From Massilia psychrophila (GTDB lineage: Bacteria > Pseudomonadota > Gammaproteobacteria > Burkholderiales > Burkholderiaceae_D), in assembly GCF_002760665.1 (NCBI RefSeq), contig NZ_PDOB01000018.1, forward strand, positions 23,667 to 87,666: DNA of 64,000 nucleotides, in the 5' to 3' direction. The translations under genes and the position numbers were made by a program. Below are positions 38,535-47,397 of the stretch, piece after piece (the stretch's first letter is position 1; every line of letters begins with the position of its first letter). The notes under the pieces were generated by a model. The model saw nothing but the letters and a program-made list of their open reading frames with translations, was not told where the DNA came from and searched no databases.

Positions 38535-41500
38535 TCCGGGTCCGGGATGTCGTCGATGGGATCGGGGTCCGGAATCGGCTCATCGAACAGCGCGAACAAC
38601 GCGAACAGCGGCGCCAGTTCCGCCAGATGGCCGGCCGGCTGCCACTTGTCCAGTCGCCGATTCCACTGCATGTTCCAGACCCGGGTGTCGGCCGTGACCT
38701 CGCCGCGCGTGATGCGCTGGGCGATGTCGTCGGCCGAATACGGGCCATGCTGGGCGCCGCCGATAAACAGCTTGTAGCGCGGCGCAGCGGCGGCATTGGC
38801 CGGTCCGGCAACGCCGGCGTCGACCGCCTGCGCCGCGCGCTGTTCGCTGGCTAGCACTTCCGGCCGGATCACGCGCTTGTCAACGGCCCGCTCGACCTCC
38901 CATGGATAGGCGTCGCTGGCCGAATCGGCTACCTGCTCGGTCCACTGCGCCAGGCTGGTCATGGCAGCGTCGATGCGCCGCTCCTGCAGTGCCGGATCGA
39001 TGTTGCGGGCGCGCCGCAGCCACTGCTCGTACAGCCGCCGCGCCGTGATGTTCGGCAGCGAAGGCGACGGCAGCTGGGCGCCGGTTTCGTCCACTTCGAG
39101 CTTCGGCTCGTACACGCGCTGCTGGTAATGGCGCATCAGCACCGCCAGCAGCAGCAGCTGGTTTGGCCCCGACGCCGCCAATTTTTGCTGCACCGCGGCG
39201 ATCACCTGGTCGCGGTAGTACGACGGCAAGCCGTTCGAGCGGATCGCGAACTCGTTACCGATCTGCAGCCATTCGCCGGAGCCCGGTTCAACCTCGAACA
39301 GGTACTGGCCGCGCGGCTGGAACGACGCCTCGCGGTCGGCCAGGTCGGCTTTGCGCTTGATGACGCCGAGCGCATTCGCCTGCAAAAACCATTCGTAGTC
39401 ATCGGCCAGGCGATTGAGTTCGTCCATCGACGGCGAGATCGGGTGGCGAAAGCGGGTCGAATCGAAATGCAGGTGGGTCGGGATCTTCGGGTTTTCGATC
39501 TGGTACGAGGTGCGCCAGGTCGGCAAGCCGCGCAGCACCGTCATCGGGTAGCCGGACAGTTCGATGTAGCACACCGCGCGGCCGTTGACGCCGGTGTTGA
39601 CGATGTTGACCAGCTCGCCGTGGAAGGAGCCGGTCGGCACCGCGGCGCGGATCTCGGTTTCCATCCGGCGCCAGGCGTTGGCGTCGCCGACGCCGATGAA
39701 GCACTTGAACTGGTCGGCGCGCGGCGTGAACTCGGCCGAGAAGCGGGCATTAATCCACGGCATGGCGCTCCTCAGCCATTCGCCGAAAACACGCCCGCGC
39801 TCCTGCACCGACATCGCCGCCAGGCGCTCGAGCAGCGGGTCGGCAGGCGCAAATCCGCCGATCTGTTCGACGCTGAGTTGGGTTTGCGCCCGGCGGAACA
39901 ATTTCAGCAGCAGAGCGGCGCGCAGCCGGTCGTCGCCCAGTTGCGGGAACAGGCGCGCCGAACCGCCGAATTCGAGCAGCACTTCCTCGCTCCACGCACT
40001 GACGTCGCCCGACAGCTTGACCGGCTCGGCCAGCACGTCGCTGGCCAGTACGACGAGCGTGGCGTGCTGGTGCGTGGCATCGGCGCGCAGCTGGCCGATG
40101 CGCTGGTCGACCGCGCCCAGCATCGCCTGCACGCTGCGCCGCCCTTCCTGGAACTCGCCGGCGATGCCTGTCCACAGCGGCTGGCCATGTTCATCGGGCG
40201 ACTGCGGATCGCCCAGCCAGGCCGACATCGCGCGCATCACCTCGATTGCCTGGCCGGCGGCCACCGCCAGCAGGTGGAAGCGCAGGTAATCGGCGATGTC
40301 GCGCTTGAGGTGGGCCATCACTTCGCGCGCCTGCGCATCCTTGCCGAACAATTTATTGGCGGCCTGCGACAGGTTGCCCAGCGACTCCTCGACTTGGCGC
40401 GTGCGCAGCGCATCGCGAATGTCGCGGTAGCGCTTGCCGTTGCGCTCGGCGTTGCCGAGGTCGCGCTGAAGCAGGCGCGCCTTGACCTGTTCGAGCAGCG
40501 ACAGCACGAATTCGAGTCCGCCCTGCTTGCGGTCGTCCAGCAGCGCGTAAAGCTGGTCGCGCGACCGGCCCCTCAAGCGCGCGGTCAGTTCGGCCGTGTG
40601 GCGCTTGATGCGGTCTTCGCTCGTTTCGGCGGTGGCGCCGGCTTCGCGGATGACGTCGCGCTCGAGTTGCGGCAGCAGCTCGGCCACTTTTTCGCGCCAT
40701 ATTTTCAGGTCGTAGGCGCCCATGATGCGGTCGATCTCGAGCTGCACCCGGCTCTCGACGCGTTCGAGCAGCGAACGCTGGTCCTTGTCCATCAGCAGCT
40801 GGTCGGTCAGCGCGTATTCCTGGAACGGCGTGACGTCGGCCGTGCCTTTTTTAAAATCGGGAAATTCGTCGAACGCCCGCTCGCGCATCGCCATGTGCTC
40901 GCGCATGAAGATGTCGCGCTCCTGGTCGCCGGCCCGGCGCGCGGTGATCCCGTTGATGCCGCCGTCGGCGCCGGCAAGGCCGAAAAACGCCTTCACCATC
41001 AGCGCCGACAATTCGTACGCCCGGATGTCGTCGCGCAGGCTTTGCTGGGTGTCGAGCACCGCCTGGCCGAACGCCGAATACACTTTCGAGTACGACAGCC
41101 GCATGTCGCCGAAACGCTGCTCCGGTACCCGCGGGTTGAACGGTCCGAGCTTGTGCTGCTGCTGGTTGACCGCGATCGAGCGCTTGCGGTTGGCAAAGTC
41201 GGCCGAGGCGAAATCCTCGAACAGCGTGTCGGCCACCATCTGGTAGACGTCCTTGATGTCCTGGGTCGCCTTGTTGGCCAGATTGGCGGTGTCGACGAAA
41301 TAGACGTCGTCGAACGGCGCGCCCTTGCCGACGACGCTGTCCGGATCCATCCAGCGAATTTGCGCGCTCATGTCGCGCATGGTGGTTTCCAGCTCCATCA
41401 GCGTGGCGTAGGCATTCGCCTCGGTGCGTTCCTTGTTGGCCTTGGCGAAGCCGGACGGCATGAACATCACCAGGTCGACCTGGTTGTCCGACACTTCCTG

Positions 41501-42181
41501 GCGCGCGATCGCCTTCGAGATCCAGCCGAGGTCGATCGCGCTGCCGGCACCAGTGCCGCCCGCGCACGAGGCGATGACGACGATGCGGAACTTGGAGGTG
41601 TCGACCTGCAGGCCGAGGCGCTGGTAGGTTTCCTTGCGTTCGTTGCCGGCATTGCTGCTCAAGAAATTGAGCGCGCCCTTGATGCGGCCGCGCAGTTTCG
41701 GATATTTATCGAACAGGTAGAGCCGCGCCAGCGCGCGGATCTGGCCGGCGCCCTTGGACGGGTCGATGCCGAGCGAGCGCAGTTTTTTCGGCCGCAACGG
41801 CATCCATTTTTCGATCAACGGGAAACGCGACAGGCTGTCGTCGGACTCGTGATACTGCGCCAGGTCGAACGGCTCGACCAGGCGTTCCTCGTCCGTCAGC
41901 TTGACCAGCTCGTACCACGGGTCGGTGCGCAGCGACTTGCCCTCGTCGATGATGGCATGGTTGTCGAGGTCGAAGTGGAGAAAGCGCGCCACCGGGAACT
42001 CGGCGATCGATTCGACCCGGGTCGGGTTGTGCCGGTTCCATACCTCCGACATGATGCGCCGGCGGATCCGCATCATCACTTCCATGCCGGTGCCACCGGC
42101 GCCGATGAACAGGGTTGGCCGCAGATCGACTTTTAATTCCACCTTTTTTTCCACGCTTGCGATGTTCGAAAATTCTGCCAT
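38531..42181 (-). CDS. Giant tubulin/FtsZ-superfamily protein with C-terminal GYF_2-like domain
   Basis: A 1216-residue protein. The N-terminal 450 residues form a tubulin-like GTPase: an early Gly loop FIGAGGTGMEV (25-35) and the tubulin signature loop as SCAGGTGAGSA (205-215), followed by an FMPSGF strand and the usual alternation of strands and helices; this matches Pfam Tubulin_2 in my judgement. A long mostly helical middle (about 450-1100) has no domain I can name. At about 1130-1189 a GYF_2-type module appears (YKLFIGGAQHGPYSADDIAQRI ... WNRRLDKWQPAGHL). The last 17 residues are Asp/Pro-rich (DEPIPDPDPIDDIPDPE). ATG at 42181, 23 bases after the small membrane gene. Distant relatives (FtsZ-like families) have been proposed to remodel membranes; function here is unknown. 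Confidence 0.85.
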   Translation of the reverse strand: MAEFSNIASVEKKVELKVDLRPTLFIGAGGTGMEVMMRIRRRIMSEVWNRHNPTRVESIAEFPVARFLHFDLDNHAIIDEGKSLRTDPWYELVKLTDEERLVEPFDLAQYHESDDSLSRFPLIEKWMPLRPKKLRSLGIDPSKGAGQIRALARLYLFDKYPKLRGRIKGALNFLSSNAGNERKETYQRLGLQVDTSKFRIVVIASCAGGTGAGSAIDLGWISKAIARQEVSDNQVDLVMFMPSGFAKANKERTEANAYATLMELETTMRDMSAQIRWMDPDSVVGKGAPFDDVYFVDTANLANKATQDIKDVYQMVADTLFEDFASADFANRKRSIAVNQQQHKLGPFNPRVPEQRFGDMRLSYSKVYSAFGQAVLDTQQSLRDDIRAYELSALMVKAFFGLAGADGGINGITARRAGDQERDIFMREHMAMRERAFDEFPDFKKGTADVTPFQEYALTDQLLMDKDQRSLLERVESRVQLEIDRIMGAYDLKIWREKVAELLPQLERDVIREAGATAETSEDRIKRHTAELTARLRGRSRDQLYALLDDRKQGGLEFVLSLLEQVKARLLQRDLGNAERNGKRYRDIRDALRTRQVEESLGNLSQAANKLFGKDAQAREVMAHLKRDIADYLRFHLLAVAAGQAIEVMRAMSAWLGDPQSPDEHGQPLWTGIAGEFQEGRRSVQAMLGAVDQRIGQLRADATHQHATLVVLASDVLAEPVKLSGDVSAWSEEVLLEFGGSARLFPQLGDDRLRAALLLKLFRRAQTQLSVEQIGGFAPADPLLERLAAMSVQERGRVFGEWLRSAMPWINARFSAEFTPRADQFKCFIGVGDANAWRRMETEIRAAVPTGSFHGELVNIVNTGVNGRAVCYIELSGYPMTVLRGLPTWRTSYQIENPKIPTHLHFDSTRFRHPISPSMDELNRLADDYEWFLQANALGVIKRKADLADREASFQPRGQYLFEVEPGSGEWLQIGNEFAIRSNGLPSYYRDQVIAAVQQKLAASGPNQLLLLAVLMRHYQQRVYEPKLEVDETGAQLPSPSLPNITARRLYEQWLRRARNIDPALQERRIDAAMTSLAQWTEQVADSASDAYPWEVERAVDKRVIRPEVLASEQRAAQAVDAGVAGPANAAAAPRYKLFIGGAQHGPYSADDIAQRITRGEVTADTRVWNMQWNRRLDKWQPAGHLAELAPLFALFALFDEPIPDPDPIDDIPDPE

Positions 42182-42204
42182 GTCGTTCTTTCAGATTGGA
42201 TGGA

Positions 42205-42660
42205 TCAGCGGCGGCCGATGAACAGCGTTGCGACCAGCGCGACCAGGCCGACGGCCACCAGCGGGCCGGTGACCGCGAAAGTGAGGAATTTGCTGGCGTT
42301 GATGATCGCCAGCACCGCCGCCGCGCTGAGGAAACACAGGCCGACGAACAGCAGCCAGCCGGCGCTGCCGGCCGACGACGGCGCCACCCGCCGCACCACC
42401 AAGTGATGAACGTAGGCGTTGCGAACGAAAAAATAGATCACCAGCAGGATCACGAACACCGCGCCGCCGATCGCCAGCTCGCGCGTCGACGTGTCGGTCG
42501 CCACCGGGGCGGCCGCCGGCGCCACTTCGATCGGCGTGCCGGTTGCCACGGCGCCGCGCTTGGACAGGGCGTCGGCGGGAGAGCCAGACTGGCCGGGCAG
42601 CTTGAAGCCGGGATCGGCGGCGGGAGCGGAGGCTGGGGGGGCGGCCTGGTCGTTTTGCAT
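42205..42660 (-). CDS. Three-helix membrane protein of the tubulin-like operon
   Basis: A 151-residue protein. ATG 42660 with AAGGA upstream is preferred to a start 13 codons earlier. A soluble Ala/Pro-rich N-terminus of about 65 residues precedes three hydrophobic helices: ELAIGGAVFVILLVIYFF, GWLLFVGLCFLSAAAVLAI and FAVTGPLVAVGLVALVATLF, with the basic C-terminus FIGRR. No family recognised. It lies 54 bases after the vWA-like gene and 23 bases before the tubulin-like gene, so it is a candidate membrane anchor for the tubulin-like protein. Confidence 0.75.
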   Translation of the reverse strand: MQNDQAAPPASAPAADPGFKLPGQSGSPADALSKRGAVATGTPIEVAPAAAPVATDTSTRELAIGGAVFVILLVIYFFVRNAYVHHLVVRRVAPSSAGSAGWLLFVGLCFLSAAAVLAIINASKFLTFAVTGPLVAVGLVALVATLFIGRR

Positions 42661-42714
42661 GTGGTCCGGTTTCCTTGGTTCGGCAATAAACATCAACAAA
42701 AATTGCAGGGTACA

Positions 42715-44229
42715 TCAACGGCCCAGCCGGACTTGCGCGCCTTCGCGCAGGTCGATCAGCCGGTGGCCGAACATCGTCGTCTTGAGCTGGGCGACCTTGT
42801 TGCCGCCCTTGTCGAAAATCGCTTGGGTGAGGCCGGCGCGGGTGTGCACGGTGCGCAGCTCGTCCTCGACCGTCAGCCAGGCACGGCGCGGGCGGCCATA
42901 CGCCAGCACGGCGCCGCCCAGCGCCGCCGCCGCTGCCAGGCCGACGCCGATCAGCGTCACCAACGGGCCGATACCGTAGTGCACCCTGACCTCGATCGGC
43001 AGCAGCGCGGTCGAACCGTAGATGCGCGCCGGCGGCGTGAAAATCTCCGGCAGCGGGTCGCCCGGGAACAGCGCCGCCATACGCTGGCGGAAGGCCTGCG
43101 ACAGTTCGAGCCGCTGCTCAAGCAGCTGCAACTCGATCCGGCCCGGCAGCACGTAAGCCGAGCCGGCCGAGCCGATCGCCTTGGCCGACCATTTGCCGGG
43201 CAGCTGCGCCACCGGCAGCTGCATCCTTGACTGCAGCGGTACGCTTTGACCGGGCGCCAGCGCCTTGATGGTGTCGCTGGCCAGGGCGATCGGCAGGTTT
43301 TGCCCCGCCAGGTTCGAGCGCGCCTCGATGCGCGCGCTGACGATGGTGTACGGGTACATCGTGTTCTCGAGGTTCCAGCCGATCTTCGCGGCCGGCGTGC
43401 GGGCGCTTTGCTCGACGTCGGCGCGCAGCATGCCGCCCGGCCCCATCGAGAACGACACGCCGGGCGCAGCGTCGACCCGGCGCGGCACCAGCCGCACGGT
43501 GTCGCGGTCGAGCGGTTTCAGGCGCGCCGGCGGCTCGGTGATCACGCGCTGGACGCGGCCGGAGGCCAGCAGCCGGTCGAGTTCGCGCGCGCCGCCGTCG
43601 CCAACCGCAAACACGTACACCATCAGGCCGTTGGCGCGGTAATGCGCGCCCTGCACCGGCATTTTGAGGGGAAACGCCAGCGCGCGGCTGATGGTGCCGC
43701 CCTGATGGATCAGCGCATAGAATTCGCGGTTGCGCTGCGCGGTGGCCTGGTCGTTGTTCGGGCTGTTGCGGTTGTTCGTGAACAGCCATACCAGGCCCGG
43801 TTTGCCGGCCAGCGCCTGGTGAATCGCCGCATTCACCGCTTCGCCCAGGTCGGTATCGGCCAGCGCGGCGCTGGCGGGCTTGTTCGCCGTCTGCAAACCG
43901 GCCAGCGCGCTGCCGACCTGGGTGCGCACCGACACCGGGTCGGCGTTCACCTTCAGCGACAGCATCGCTTTCGGCGACGGCGCGCCGGGCAGGCCCTGGT
44001 TGAACGAGGCCAGCACCATCAGGTCGCCCGGCTGCGTGGCCGCCATCACCAGCTCCGTCACCAACGGCTTATACTGCGAGGCGGGATCGGTATAGAAGGG
44101 CTCCATCCAGCCGGAATTTTGCACCAGAAAAACGTGCGAGGCCGCGAAGGCCGGCGCACCCGCGCACAGCAGCGCGGCCAATGCCGCATGCGCTGCGAAT
44201 CGTGCAGCCGGTGCCGTCAATGCTTTCAC
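42715..44229 (-). CDS. Secreted, membrane-anchored vWA-like protein of the tubulin-like operon
   Basis: A 504-residue protein starting with GTG at 44229; GTGA overlaps the stop of the upstream gene. The frame runs open 108 codons further upstream but those codons overlap the neighbouring gene and look non-coding. Signal peptide to AFAA (about residue 29). Residues about 30-230 resemble a von Willebrand A domain: first strand and loop SHVFLVQNSGWM, a LASFNQG strand and LVWLFTNNRNS. The metal site is degraded (QNSGWM instead of DxSGSM). A beta-rich middle leads to one membrane helix (about 430-455, GPLVTLIGVGLAAAAALGGAVLAY) and a short C-terminal cytoplasmic segment. Most of the protein would be periplasmic. 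Confidence 0.75.
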   Translation of the reverse strand: MKALTAPAARFAAHAALAALLCAGAPAFAASHVFLVQNSGWMEPFYTDPASQYKPLVTELVMAATQPGDLMVLASFNQGLPGAPSPKAMLSLKVNADPVSVRTQVGSALAGLQTANKPASAALADTDLGEAVNAAIHQALAGKPGLVWLFTNNRNSPNNDQATAQRNREFYALIHQGGTISRALAFPLKMPVQGAHYRANGLMVYVFAVGDGGARELDRLLASGRVQRVITEPPARLKPLDRDTVRLVPRRVDAAPGVSFSMGPGGMLRADVEQSARTPAAKIGWNLENTMYPYTIVSARIEARSNLAGQNLPIALASDTIKALAPGQSVPLQSRMQLPVAQLPGKWSAKAIGSAGSAYVLPGRIELQLLEQRLELSQAFRQRMAALFPGDPLPEIFTPPARIYGSTALLPIEVRVHYGIGPLVTLIGVGLAAAAALGGAVLAYGRPRRAWLTVEDELRTVHTRAGLTQAIFDKGGNKVAQLKTTMFGHRLIDLREGAQVRLGR

Positions 44230-45731
44230 GGCAGCTCTGCCAAACGCCAGCCGCGCACCTGGTTCCAGTCGGGATGGTGCAGCCACAGGCAGTCGTCGTA
44301 CACGAACGGCATGCACTCGAGCGGGCGCGCCAGCCGCACCACTTCGCTCAAAATCACGTTGCGCCGGCCGATCCATTCCACCGTGGTGCGCGCGATGGTG
44401 CGGCCCGCCAGCGCTTCTTCGGCGCGGCCGGTGTAGCGGTGGAAGCGCAGCACCAGGCCGCTGGGCTGGGCGCGGTTGCTGTTGAAGCCGCGCAGCAGCG
44501 GCAGCACCAGGTCGTCGTCTTCGTGCAGGTCCTCGACGTTCTCGACATCCCACGGCTCGTTGACGACCGCATGGCCGCGGCGGAACAGGAAGTTGCCAAA
44601 GCCCAGGCGCGCGCCGCTGATCGGCTGCAGCTGCGGATTTTCTTTACCCAATTCGACGAACGAATACGCCTGGCCGGCATGGCCGATGTGCCACAGCCGG
44701 CCGTCGCGGCTCTGGGTCGGGCCGCCCAGTTCCAGGCGCGGCGCGAAGCCACGCGGCCAGGCGAGCCATTGCGGCGGCGCGCCCGGCTGCCATATCAGCT
44801 GGCCGAACTGGTGCAGCCACAGGATGCGGCCGTCGTAGCTGACCGGGCGCGTCCAGCCAGCCGCCGGCGCATCGCCGCAATCGTACAATTCGACCTGCGA
44901 GCCGTCGGCCAGCGCGCTCCACAGCCGCGTGCCGGAAGAGCTGGCGGCGGAACCGATAAACAGGCAGGCGACGTGGCGCCCCACCGCGCCCGGCGCGCTG
45001 GCGACTGCGGCGGCGAACACCGGTTCGGCGCGGCAGGTTTCGCTGACGGGGTCGATCCACAGCCGGCACAGGCCCTTGTCGGTCGGGACCAGCGCCACCT
45101 CGCCACGGCGCGGATTGGTCACCGGCAGCCAGCCGTAGGCAGCGCCCGTAAACGTCAGGTCGGCGCTGTGCTCGTCGAGCGTCATCACGTGCCATATTGC
45201 CGCCAGCGGATCCCAGTACTGCAGCACGTTGCGGGTGTAGGCCAGCGCCAGCAGGCGCTGCGCGGCGAAGCCGTAACTGCCGGCAGCGAACACGCACAGC
45301 GCGTTGGGCGGCGCCGGCATGGCGACCTCGCTGCGGCCGACGCTTGGTGCGGCCGGCCGCCGTTCCAGCGCATCGCCCAGCGCCAGCGACGTCACCGGTA
45401 AGCCTTGCGGAACGTGGCGCGGCAAAGCCTGGTCTGACCACGGCCCCCACCAATCGGGCTGCGTCCGGGGCTGCGGCTTCAGCTGGCCAGCCAGCTTCGT
45501 GAGCGCGCGCCCGCAAGCGGGGCAAAAGGCGAATCCTTCCGGGTAGATCGGCGCGCAGCCGCAGGAGGCCGGCAGTGACGCGCCGAGCAGGTGGGCGACG
45601 TCGGCCACGCGGGCGCGGGCGCGCCCCTGCCAGTCGATGCGCGACAAGCCTTCGCTTGCCGCCAGTTCGAACTGACCGCTGCTTTCGTCTTCCAGCCAGA
45701 CGCTTGCTGGCGTTTCCCACCGATATGCCAT
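44226..45731 (-). CDS. Zinc-ribbon protein with beta-propeller-like body, first gene of the tubulin-like operon
   Basis: A 501-residue cytoplasmic protein without signal peptide or membrane helix. A short N-terminal domain (1-50) is followed by Cys57, Cys59, Cys70 and Cys73 (C-x-C-x10-C-x2-C), a zinc ribbon. From about 130 to the end, repeated segments with Trp/Gly-rich turns (LQYWDPLAAIWHVM, RLWSALADGSQVELYD, RILWLHQFGQLIWQ, RLWHIGHAGQAYSFV) suggest a beta-propeller, which is a reading of the pattern only. It has no family name I can give. GGAAAA lies before the ATG. The next gene starts within its stop codon, so the two are translationally coupled. Confidence 0.72.
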   Translation of the reverse strand: MAYRWETPASVWLEDESSGQFELAASEGLSRIDWQGRARARVADVAHLLGASLPASCGCAPIYPEGFAFCPACGRALTKLAGQLKPQPRTQPDWWGPWSDQALPRHVPQGLPVTSLALGDALERRPAAPSVGRSEVAMPAPPNALCVFAAGSYGFAAQRLLALAYTRNVLQYWDPLAAIWHVMTLDEHSADLTFTGAAYGWLPVTNPRRGEVALVPTDKGLCRLWIDPVSETCRAEPVFAAAVASAPGAVGRHVACLFIGSAASSSGTRLWSALADGSQVELYDCGDAPAAGWTRPVSYDGRILWLHQFGQLIWQPGAPPQWLAWPRGFAPRLELGGPTQSRDGRLWHIGHAGQAYSFVELGKENPQLQPISGARLGFGNFLFRRGHAVVNEPWDVENVEDLHEDDDLVLPLLRGFNSNRAQPSGLVLRFHRYTGRAEEALAGRTIARTTVEWIGRRNVILSEVVRLARPLECMPFVYDDCLWLHHPDWNQVRGWRLAELP

Positions 45732-46163
45732 TTTTTCCAGCCGATGTATTCATGTTAAACGTGCATATTGAACACCCCCCGAGTTTGCTACGGAGGGGGC
45801 CGCTTTTGCCGTTCAAATCATAGCGCAACTGGCTGGCAGGGGAAGTTTGATTGCCGGGTACCGCCTGGCGCGCTGCCAGGGCGCGGGGGACTGGCCGTAC
45901 ACGAATGGGAACGCCCCGGATTACGCGGCGTCAGGGGAAACAGGATTTATCGGGAAAACAGCGTCTTAGACCAGCCGCACCATGCAGATCTTCCAGTCGC
46001 CATCACTCCTGGTGAGCGTCAGGGACCGGGACTCGGCTTTCGCCTGCGCCGCCGGCCCCATCAGCATTTGTTCTAGCACCATCAGCGCGCCCAGCGCCTT
46101 GATGCAGCGCAAGGGGCCGCCATCTCCGTATAATCGCAGCTTCCTTCGCCGCCTTTGCCTCCC
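45732..46163. other. Intergenic region upstream of the tubulin-like operon
   Basis: A 432-bp spacer between divergent genes. It should hold promoters for the tubulin-like operon (leftwards) and the M29-like peptidase (rightwards). On the minus strand, 45966-46082 encodes a 38-residue tail (MVLEQMLMGPAA ... DWKICMVRLV) that reads like the end of a real protein but lacks a convincing start; it may be a gene remnant. Nothing else is evident. Confidence 0.45.
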
Positions 46164-47231
46164 ATGACTTTAATTGCCGACACCGCCGCATCCGCCCTGG
46201 AAAACGCTTCGGACGACCTGTCCGCCCACGCCGTCGACACCGCCACGGCCCACCTGCGCGACGTGCTCGCGCTGGTGGTCGAACACTCTCCCGCCCACGC
46301 CGCGCTGGTGGTGGCCGACCTGCGCTGCCCCCTTGCGCGCGCGCTGGCCGAAGGCTACCGGCGCAACCTGCCTGGCGCCACCTTCATCGACTTCGACAGC
46401 GTCGCGCCAGGCGAGGTGCTGGCGGCTTTTCGACGCATGGCCAGCGCCGACCTGGTGGTGCTGGTCCAGTCGACCAGCTTTCGGCTCGAAGCGTTCCGCA
46501 TCCGGGTCGAACTGTTCAAATTGGGGCTTAAAGTGATCGAACACGTCCACCTGTCGCGCATGCCCGGCGCCCAGGGCGCGCATTACATCGAATCGCTCGC
46601 CTACGATCCGGCCTACTACCGCGGTGTTGGCCAGGCGCTCAAGGCGCGCATCGACGCCTGTGCCTCGGCAGCAGTCGACAGCGGCGGCGAAACCCTGGTC
46701 TACGCCTGCAGGCTCGAGCCGGCCAAACTCAATATCGGCGACTACAGCGGCATGAACAACATCGGCGGCCAGTTCCCGATCGGCGAAGTGTTCACCGAAG
46801 CGCACAACCTGGAAGCGGTGAACGGCCGCGTGCGGATCCACGTGTTCGGCGACACCTCGTATTTGGTGAACCGCCCCGCCACGCCGATCACGCTGGTGAT
46901 CGAACGCGGGCGCGTCGTCGGTGCTGAGAACGCGACACCCGAATTCGAACGCCTGCTCGCCATCATCCGCGCCGACGAAGGCGACGTCTGGGTGCGCGAA
47001 CTGGGCTTCGGCATGAACCGCGCGTTTACACGCGAGCGGCGGGTCGACGACATCGGCACGTACGAGCGCATGTGCGGCATCCACCTGTCGCTCGGCGCCA
47101 AGCACGGCGTTTACCCGAAACCCGGCTTCAAGCGCAAGGAAGCGCGCTACCACGTCGACGTCTTCGCCGTCACCGAAGCCGTTTATCTCGATGCCGACCT
47201 GGTGTACCGGGACGGTGCCTGGCTGGTATAG
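46164..47231 (+). CDS. M29-like aminopeptidase
   Basis: A 355-residue protein resembling the thermophilic-aminopeptidase (M29, AmpS/PepS) fold. ATG 46164 is preferred to an upstream TTG. Likely metal ligands occur in the expected order: Glu208 in QFPIGEVFTE, Glu279 in VRELGFGMN, His307 in CGIHLSLG, His330 and Asp332 in RYHVDV. The family is usually about 410 residues; this one is shorter in the N-terminal half. It would remove N-terminal residues from peptides in the cytoplasm using two metal ions. It stands alone and is divergent from the tubulin-like operon. Confidence 0.72.
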   Translation: MTLIADTAASALENASDDLSAHAVDTATAHLRDVLALVVEHSPAHAALVVADLRCPLARALAEGYRRNLPGATFIDFDSVAPGEVLAAFRRMASADLVVLVQSTSFRLEAFRIRVELFKLGLKVIEHVHLSRMPGAQGAHYIESLAYDPAYYRGVGQALKARIDACASAAVDSGGETLVYACRLEPAKLNIGDYSGMNNIGGQFPIGEVFTEAHNLEAVNGRVRIHVFGDTSYLVNRPATPITLVIERGRVVGAENATPEFERLLAIIRADEGDVWVRELGFGMNRAFTRERRVDDIGTYERMCGIHLSLGAKHGVYPKPGFKRKEARYHVDVFAVTEAVYLDADLVYRDGAWLV

Positions 47232-47328
47232 ACGCTACCAGCGGGGTCAGGCGGAAACTGGATCCAGCACGGCCGGATTTTTCCGCCGCAGCGCTTGATC
47301 GAGCAACCTGCCGTGGTGCCCCCCGACG

Positions 47329-47355
47329 AAAAAAAGCCCGCTACCTAGCGGGCTT
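47329..47355 (-). terminator. Rho-independent terminator for the OxlT-like gene
   Basis: A 9-bp perfect stem AAGCCCGCT / AGCGGGCTT with loop ACCT, followed on the minus strand by a run of seven T. It lies about 105 bases after the OxlT-like gene stop. Confidence 0.9.
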
Positions 47356-47397
47356 GGAATCCAATTCCCCTAAGGGGTTGGCAAAGACATTATTACC

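Noticed and set aside
39128..42136. 1002-codon open frame antisense to the tubulin-like gene
   Set aside because: Composition dominated by Arg, Val, Gln and His with no motif. The minus strand has the tubulin loops and fits the operon.
44230..44553. 108-codon upstream extension of the vWA-like gene
   Set aside because: It lies wholly inside the preceding gene, is Arg/Pro-rich, and the GTG at 44229 with a GTGA overlap and a signal peptide is a far better start.
37680..45731. Idea that the tubulin-like operon is an anti-phage defence island
   Set aside because: No nuclease, toxin, helicase or mobile-element gene is associated; the only support would be its novelty.
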